A stretch of 10,000 nucleotides of DNA, taken from Desulfobacterales bacterium. GTDB lineage: Bacteria > Desulfobacterota > DSM-4660 > Desulfatiglandales > Desulfatiglandaceae. This document shows, in pieces, positions 6,743 through 10,000 of the stretch. Within the stretch, counting starts at the first letter, position 1; each line of letters opens with the position of its first letter. The stretch covers positions 1-10,000 of the forward strand of contig JAKLQB010000811.1 in NCBI GenBank assembly GCA_022013615.1, written 5' to 3'. The position numbers and the translations under genes are program-made. The notes under the pieces are model-generated. The model was given only the letters and a program-made list of their open reading frames with translations. It was not told where the DNA came from and made no database searches.

Positions 6743-7886
6743 CGAAAAGCACCTTCCGCATAAGTTCAGTGTTGATATGAAGATATCTATGGGTGGACTG
6801 GATGTTTTGATGCCCCATCATCTCTTTGACTTCATAGATGGACCGACCTATATGGAGTAGATTCTGGGCGTATGTATGTCTGAGCCAATATGCCGATGAG
6901 GAAAGCCCTGCAGCTTTCATGGCTTTTGAGATGTACCCAGTCACTGTGTTGGAACTTACGGGGTGGTAGGGGAAGTGGTGTGTCAAGAAGAACGCTCTGG
7001 ATAGGCTTTTGGGTCTGTCTTTGCTCAGGTAAAGAGCGATGGCCTTGATGGTGTTCTCAGCAACAGGAAGAGTGCCGGGATTGCCCCCTTTTCTCTTTGT
7101 GAGGGCGAGTTCTCCTTTTTTAAAGGAGATATCATCTAAAGTGATCCGGCTGATCTCAACAGGTCTGAGACCCAACGAGTACGCCAGGTGCACCATGGCA
7201 TAGGTTCTCTTCTGTGTTGGCGTAGAGAGCTCTAAACAATCAAAAAGCTTTTTCACCTGTTTTGGGCGTAAAAACTTGGGCAACTTTCTCTGGGCAAACT
7301 GTGGGGGTCCCAAAAGCAGGGGAGCCAGGTCCCTTTTGATGATCCTTCGTTCGTGATAAAGATACTTCAAAAACCCCCGTAGATGATAACGGTAGGTCTT
7401 GCGGGTATTTTGGGACAATTTAAAGGAAGCCATGAAGGCATCGAGATGCTCGATGTTTATCTTGGCAGGCGTCAGGTCATGGCGTTTAAGATATTGATGA
7501 AAGGAAACCAACACCCTTCTGACCTGCCGGAGGTATAGATGGGAAGGCTGCCGGCTTTGTGCAAGATAGACAAGGTAGTGTTCATAAATATCCGGTAAAG
7601 GGGATTGAGGCTTTTTTAGCTGAAGGGGCTGATCGATTTTGCCTTGGCTAAAAAGATATTCAGAAAGGGCCTTTATGGCACGGTAGGCTCCCTTATAACC
7701 ACTATAGGTTTGAAAGGCTCCAAGGGTTTGAACGGTAAACATTTTCTCCCAGGCTATGCCCTTATGAATGACATAGATGAGAAAGTCGACCAGGATCTGG
7801 GTGTAGCGGATGCTGCTGGGACCCCCTCTATGCTCCTCCATGGACTTGACCCACCTCATATAATCCAGGATCGCTTCCATCAACAT
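6729..7886 (-). CDS. Tyrosine recombinase, first of the trio (RitA-like position), with variant box II
   Basis: A 385-residue tyrosine recombinase with an N-terminal extension of about 95 residues before the core-binding domain (about 97-185). The catalytic domain shows R241 (GLRPVEI), K264/K266 (TKRKGG), R336-H337 in AYWLRHTYA, H359 (MMGH) and nucleophile Y368 (HRYLHI). The first histidine of the usual H-x-x-R-H box is replaced by Tyr333. I chose ATG 7886: AAGGAT sits 7 nt upstream and overlaps the stop codon of the winged-helix gene, so the two are probably translationally coupled. ATG 7880 is the alternative. The frame is open to 8051, but that stretch is the shadow of the upstream gene. 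The first 95 residues may be a second DNA- or protein-binding domain. Confidence 0.92.
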   Translation of the reverse strand: MLMEAILDYMRWVKSMEEHRGGPSSIRYTQILVDFLIYVIHKGIAWEKMFTVQTLGAFQTYSGYKGAYRAIKALSEYLFSQGKIDQPLQLKKPQSPLPDIYEHYLVYLAQSRQPSHLYLRQVRRVLVSFHQYLKRHDLTPAKINIEHLDAFMASFKLSQNTRKTYRYHLRGFLKYLYHERRIIKRDLAPLLLGPPQFAQRKLPKFLRPKQVKKLFDCLELSTPTQKRTYAMVHLAYSLGLRPVEISRITLDDISFKKGELALTKRKGGNPGTLPVAENTIKAIALYLSKDRPKSLSRAFFLTHHFPYHPVSSNTVTGYISKAMKAAGLSSSAYWLRHTYAQNLLHIGRSIYEVKEMMGHQNIQSTHRYLHINTELMRKVLFDEEL

Positions 7887-7896
7887 ACGGTTATCC

Positions 7897-8316
7897 TTAT
7901 CGATCACCTTCAGCCTCCCAAAGGGATTGTTGGATAAGGGTTGCAATCTGATAGCGGTGTTGTGGTCGGTCAGAGGCGAGGGCAGCCTTCGTTGGTGGTG
8001 TCGGTACGGGGCTTTCAGGCAGATCCAACACCTGAAACATGGTGCCGTCAAAAGCGATTAAATCTTTCCTAATCAAACTGTCTCTGGCCTCGATATATTC
8101 ATCAAGTGTGATTTGGAGCAAAGAGCAAATGGCGTCATAAGAGTAAAAGGATAGACCATAGCGGTCAGAGGCCAGGACAAGAAACAAATACAAAAGGATC
8201 TCTTTCTGAGTGAGGGATGCCAAGAATCCATCGGCCAAGAATCTATGGGGAATAAAACTGAACCCTCCTTCAATGTGTCTGACCCGATTCGGCTGAAGGA
8301 GTTTCTTCTCTATCAT
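7897..8316 (-). CDS. Small winged-helix-like accessory protein of the recombinase operon
   Basis: A 139-residue soluble protein with no signal peptide or membrane segment. The pattern across residues 18-100 (FSFIPHRFL, LTQKEILLYLFLVLASDRYGLSFYSYDAICSLLQI, then ARDSLIRKDLIAF and FQVLDLP) is that of a helix-turn-helix followed by a beta wing, as in replication-initiator-like or GntR-like DNA-binding domains. I recall similar small proteins beside mobile-element genes but cannot assign a named family. The tail (about 100-139) is Pro-rich and then helical. ATG 8316 has a strong AGGAGGTG 8 nt upstream. The stop is 10 bp before the first recombinase start and overlaps its ribosome binding site. By position it is likely a regulator or a DNA-targeting partner of the recombinases; this is inference. 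Confidence 0.8.
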   Translation of the reverse strand: MIEKKLLQPNRVRHIEGGFSFIPHRFLADGFLASLTQKEILLYLFLVLASDRYGLSFYSYDAICSLLQITLDEYIEARDSLIRKDLIAFDGTMFQVLDLPESPVPTPPTKAALASDRPQHRYQIATLIQQSLWEAEGDR

Positions 8317-8373
8317 GATCTGCCCACCTCCTGGCTTTTATGCCCATGGTACAGCAATACAAAAAAAGGTGGA

Positions 8374-8838
8374 TCAATGTCCATCACCTCTTGAAAAGGA
8401 AGTGGGTAGTAGTTGGCTGACTTTGCTTGTATTTACAATGAGTTTCCTCCTTAACACCTCTTGAAAACGCCGAATCAGTAGTTGCCCGAAATACTCAATG
8501 ATAACAATCTGTTGGGGGCTGATCACCTCTTGAACCACTTCAAGGGGTAGTGAGAGGTTCATAGGGCGTTTTTCGGGTAAAGCAGAACCACTTTCACGCT
8601 GGGTGGACTTGGAAGCTTTGATAGATTCCGATGCAGTGTCGAGCTTTTTCTGCAGGTAGTTGGCTCTAAAATACTCCGCGTTATTCTTGTTCCATGCTTT
8701 ACACTTCCTTCGGTGCCATTCTCTTTGACACTCCTCGTCGCCGCAGGTCATTTGACGCTCTTTGACCTTGGCGTTGGGCATAAACCAACGCCGGCATATC
8801 CGGCAAGGCCGCTTCCTACATAACATTGCCCCTTTCAT
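8374..8838 (-). CDS. Small zinc-finger protein, first gene of the recombinase operon
   Basis: A 154-residue basic protein. The N-terminus has four cysteines spaced like a zinc site: C12-x2-C15-x16-C32-x4-C37, within CRICRRWFMPNAKVKERQ and TCGDEECQREWHRRKCKAWN, followed by N-x2-YF (about 53-57). This CxxC...Q.xCxxxxCQ...W...NxxYF layout is one I associate with small hypothetical proteins next to transposition genes; no biochemical role is known to me. The middle (about 66-95) is low-complexity and Ser/Lys-rich. The C-terminal part (about 97-137) is helical, with hydrophobic LEVVQEVISPQQIVIIEYFG. The start ATG 8838 has AGGAG 8 nt upstream; ATG 8826 lacks proper spacing. The gap to the next gene is 57 bp with no terminator, so it is probably co-transcribed with the recombinases. 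Confidence 0.8.
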   Translation of the reverse strand: MKGAMLCRKRPCRICRRWFMPNAKVKERQMTCGDEECQREWHRRKCKAWNKNNAEYFRANYLQKKLDTASESIKASKSTQRESGSALPEKRPMNLSLPLEVVQEVISPQQIVIIEYFGQLLIRRFQEVLRRKLIVNTSKVSQLLPTSFSRGDGH

Positions 8839-9098
8839 CGCCTTCTCTCCTGTAGGTTTTGGTGAAAAGACGACTCTAAAGCAATTTGCCCATACAGGAT
8901 AGCTTCATACTGATGATATTTTAGAATGAAATCTTCGAAGGAAATCCGTGAATTAGACGGGAATAAAAGGAATCAAATGAAAAGGATAAATAATCCTTCT
9001 ATTATGGAATTAGATGTAAAAATCAAGACTCACAACATAACCTAACTGACAACACAACTTGCCAGTATCCCAAACCAGACAATATTTCAGATATCAGA
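8839..9098. other. Upstream region of the recombinase operon and putative right end of the element
   Basis: No gene is seen. It should contain the operon promoter on the minus strand. TTCATT (-35) and TCTAAT (-10) at 18-bp spacing around 8955-8985 is the best pair I found, and it is weak. A short palindrome AAGGAT/ATCCTT lies at 8982-8998. The right-hand direct repeat lies at 9026-9040. Confidence 0.4.
9026..9057 (+). other. Right flanking direct repeat with a second tandem copy, candidate attachment site
   Basis: AGACTCACAACATAA (9026-9040) matches the left repeat at 14 of 15 bases. Seventeen bases further on, ACTGACAACACAA (9045-9057) matches the left copy's 13-nt core (4686-4698) at 12 of 13. 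Two tandem recognition-like sequences next to a recombinase operon could be recombinase-binding arms. This is inference. Confidence 0.4.
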
Positions 9099-9160
9099 CT
9101 CCTAACAGAACACCAGCGTTCTGTTAGGAGCAGAGCTTGAAGTATTTGAGGTGATTCTCC
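9099..9160 (+). repeat. Structured hairpin repeat, copy 2 of 3
   Basis: A perfect 13-bp stem (CTCCTAACAGAAC at 9099-9111, GTTCTGTTAGGAG at 9118-9130) encloses a 6-nt loop. It is followed by GTATTTGAGGTG (9142-9153) and TCTCC, as in copy 1. It shares ACAGAACACC and AGGAGCA with copy 1. The second half seen in the other two copies is not preserved; instead a different 9-bp stem (TCATGCATT 9182-9190, AATGCATGA 9195-9203) follows, and the MITE begins at 9199. Confidence 0.7.
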
Positions 9161-9198
9161 CGACTGCGAAGACTACCTCATTCATGCATTGTCAAATG

Positions 9199-9382
9199 CA
9201 TGACTTTCGGCCATTGGCAATTTATGTTGATTTAATTTAAGACAATGATGTTTTCAAGCAAAATGTTATCCATTTCTTTTGATAACTCATTGATATTGTT
9301 GATTCAGTATCTAAATTATTGAGATTTTTCCTACCCTGTCCGAAATAAAGTCAATTATTTTTTGGGATAGCCGAAAGTCATG
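9199..9382. mobile_element. MITE-like insertion, 184 bp, non-coding
   Basis: Perfect 13-bp terminal inverted repeats (CATGACTTTCGGC at 9199-9211 and GCCGAAAGTCATG at 9370-9382) are immediately flanked by the direct repeat AAATG (9194-9198 and 9383-9387), a 5-bp target duplication. The interior is AT-rich, has no open frame of note and contains a small GTTATC/GATAAC hairpin (9265-9286). This is the pattern of a non-autonomous element moved in trans by a transposase of an insertion sequence with similar ends, which is not in the window. Rejoining the flanks restores ATGCATT-GTC-AAATGCAT, so the target was itself a short palindrome just behind the small gene at 9400-9696. Confidence 0.75.
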
Positions 9383-9399
9383 AAATGCATTCTTATTAT

Positions 9400-9696
9400 T
9401 TATTTGGATAAGGCGCCTAACATCTCCTCTACTTGACTGACCGACATAACAGGATGTGTCTCGAAGTGGACAATAGGGGAGTACTGTTGCACCATGACAG
9501 AAATTTCTGTCTCGGTTCCCTCAACAACACAGTACCCTCTGCCTTCACCAACAAATGCTCCCCAATCCTTTGATATGCCTTTCTCCATGTCTTTTTTGAC
9601 CATACCTATCAGACCAGCCCATCCGGCTCCTCGTTCCTTGGGGTCTACGGGAACTCTGGCTGGATCTAATTGCCACATTAATAGATATCTTCCCAT
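9400..9696 (-). CDS. Small DUF3303-like protein of unknown function
   Basis: A 98-residue soluble protein with no signal peptide. It begins with a beta strand (GRYLLMWQLD), then PVDPKERGAGWAGLIGMVKK, DWGAFVGEGRGYCVVEG (about 44-60), and ends with strand-helix elements (FETHPVMSVSQVEEMLG). This beta-alpha-beta-beta-alpha-beta order and the GRGYxVVEG core fit the ferredoxin-like alpha/beta-barrel fold of DUF3303/YCII-type proteins. I recognise similar short proteins from anaerobes but know of no assigned activity. The start ATG 9696 has a strong AAGGAGG 7 nt upstream. It is a single gene, lying between two copies of the hairpin repeat (9099-9160 and 9776-9885), with the MITE 17 bp beyond its stop codon. 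Confidence 0.85.
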   Translation of the reverse strand: MGRYLLMWQLDPARVPVDPKERGAGWAGLIGMVKKDMEKGISKDWGAFVGEGRGYCVVEGTETEISVMVQQYSPIVHFETHPVMSVSQVEEMLGALSK

Positions 9697-9775
9697 TGCT
9701 TTTCCTCCTTACTAATAGCGTGGTGGGTGTTCTCATTTTGTAGTAGCAGGCAAGTACATGAACACGGCTTGTTTA
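9697..9775. promoter_or_regulatory. Leader of the DUF3303-like gene
   Basis: This holds the AAGGAGG ribosome binding site (9704-9710 on the minus strand). No clear -35/-10 pair is seen. The promoter may lie further right, in or next to the hairpin repeat at 9776-9885. Confidence 0.35.
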
Positions 9776-9885
9776 TGCTCCTAACAGGACTACTACCTGC
9801 GCCCCGTTAGGAGCAAGGTTGGCACATTTTGAGGGGTTTCTCCATTGAATCTTTACCTTATTATTAGGTTAAAGTTTAAGGGAAA
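9776..9885 (+). repeat. Structured hairpin repeat, copy 3 of 3
   Basis: A 10-bp perfect stem (TGCTCCTAAC at 9776-9785, GTTAGGAGCA at 9806-9815) has a 20-nt loop. The linker contains TTGGCACATTTTGAGGGG and CTCC. The second stem is ACCT/AGGT (9855-9858, 9866-9869), extended by CTTT/AAAG with one bulge, and then AAGGGAAA (9878-9885). The overall length of 110 nt compares with 107 in copy 1. The second stem uses different bases from copy 1 (ACCTCC/GGAGGT) yet keeps pairing at the same place, which again suggests selection on structure. Confidence 0.7.
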
Positions 9886-10000
9886 CCAGAATCATTTTCA
9901 GCGGGAAAAGGAAATAGAAGTTGAGTAATAACTCGGCGGACAAGAAAAATACGGTGGAAATAGTTAACAGTGAGAGACCAATACAGTTGTTAGATTGAAT
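9886..10000. other. No feature seen
   Basis: AT-rich sequence after the third hairpin repeat. No open frame, promoter or repeat could be supported. Confidence 0.5.

Noticed and set aside
7887..8051. N-terminal extension of the first recombinase to 8051
   Set aside because: That stretch overlaps the winged-helix gene in another frame, has low-quality sequence, and the internal ATG at 7886 has its own ribosome binding site.
8982..8998. AAGGAT/ATCCTT palindrome as an operator or element end
   Set aside because: The stem is only six base pairs with no second copy near the left end of the element, which is too little to support a role.
73..9885. Hairpin repeats as integron attC sites
   Set aside because: The CCTAAC/GTTAGG arms resemble attC core boxes at 6 of 7 positions. 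However, the hairpins are short (about 36-40 nt), the stem of copy 2 is perfectly symmetrical without extrahelical bases, copy 1 lacks the AAC/GTT core, and none of the three recombinases shows an obvious integron-integrase feature.
73..9885. Hairpin repeats as a CRISPR array or as rho-independent terminators
   Set aside because: There are only three units at irregular, kilobase distances with no spacers, and no T tract directly follows the first stem on either strand.

Overview
The window looks like accessory chromosome from an anaerobic bacterium, most likely a Desulfobacterota-type (former Deltaproteobacteria) organism. This is an inference from the gene set: a ferredoxin-nitroreductase fusion, a DUF2284 fragment, an SDR-DUF2867 protein and a small DUF3303-like protein. 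No rRNA, tRNA or other lineage marker is present. All intact genes lie on the minus strand, separated by long AT-rich non-coding or decayed stretches.

Layout. 1-682: no gene, but one copy (73-179) of a structured repeat. 683-2203: NAD(P)-binding SDR/DUF2867 protein. 2438-2568: a nested long palindrome. 2614-3453: decayed coding DNA, including a frameshifted DUF2284 fragment. 3516-4343: ferredoxin-nitroreductase fusion. 4367-4690 (+): remnant resembling the C-terminal half of a PIN-domain protein. 4752-8838: a compact five-gene minus-strand operon, read from right to left: small zinc-finger protein, small winged-helix-like protein, then three different tyrosine recombinases. Their reading frames abut or overlap (16-bp start-stop gap region, 14-nt overlap, ATGA overlap). 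This is the organisation of a 'recombinase in trio' (RIT) element with two extra genes in front. 9099-9160: second copy of the structured repeat. 9199-9382: a 184-bp MITE-like insertion with 13-bp terminal inverted repeats and a 5-bp target duplication. 9400-9696: small DUF3303-like protein. 9776-9885: third copy of the structured repeat.

How it fits together. The recombinase operon is the centre of the window and is probably a self-mobilising element. A 15-nt near-perfect direct repeat (4684-4698 and 9026-9040) flanks it and is a candidate attachment-site pair; the left copy overlaps the last codons and stop of the PIN remnant. The decayed genes around it, the MITE and the repeated hairpin unit all point to a region that accumulates insertions. 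The hairpin unit occurs three times in one orientation, its first stem shows a compensatory base-pair change, and I do not recognise it as a known RNA or mobile-element end. It is the best candidate here for something undescribed.
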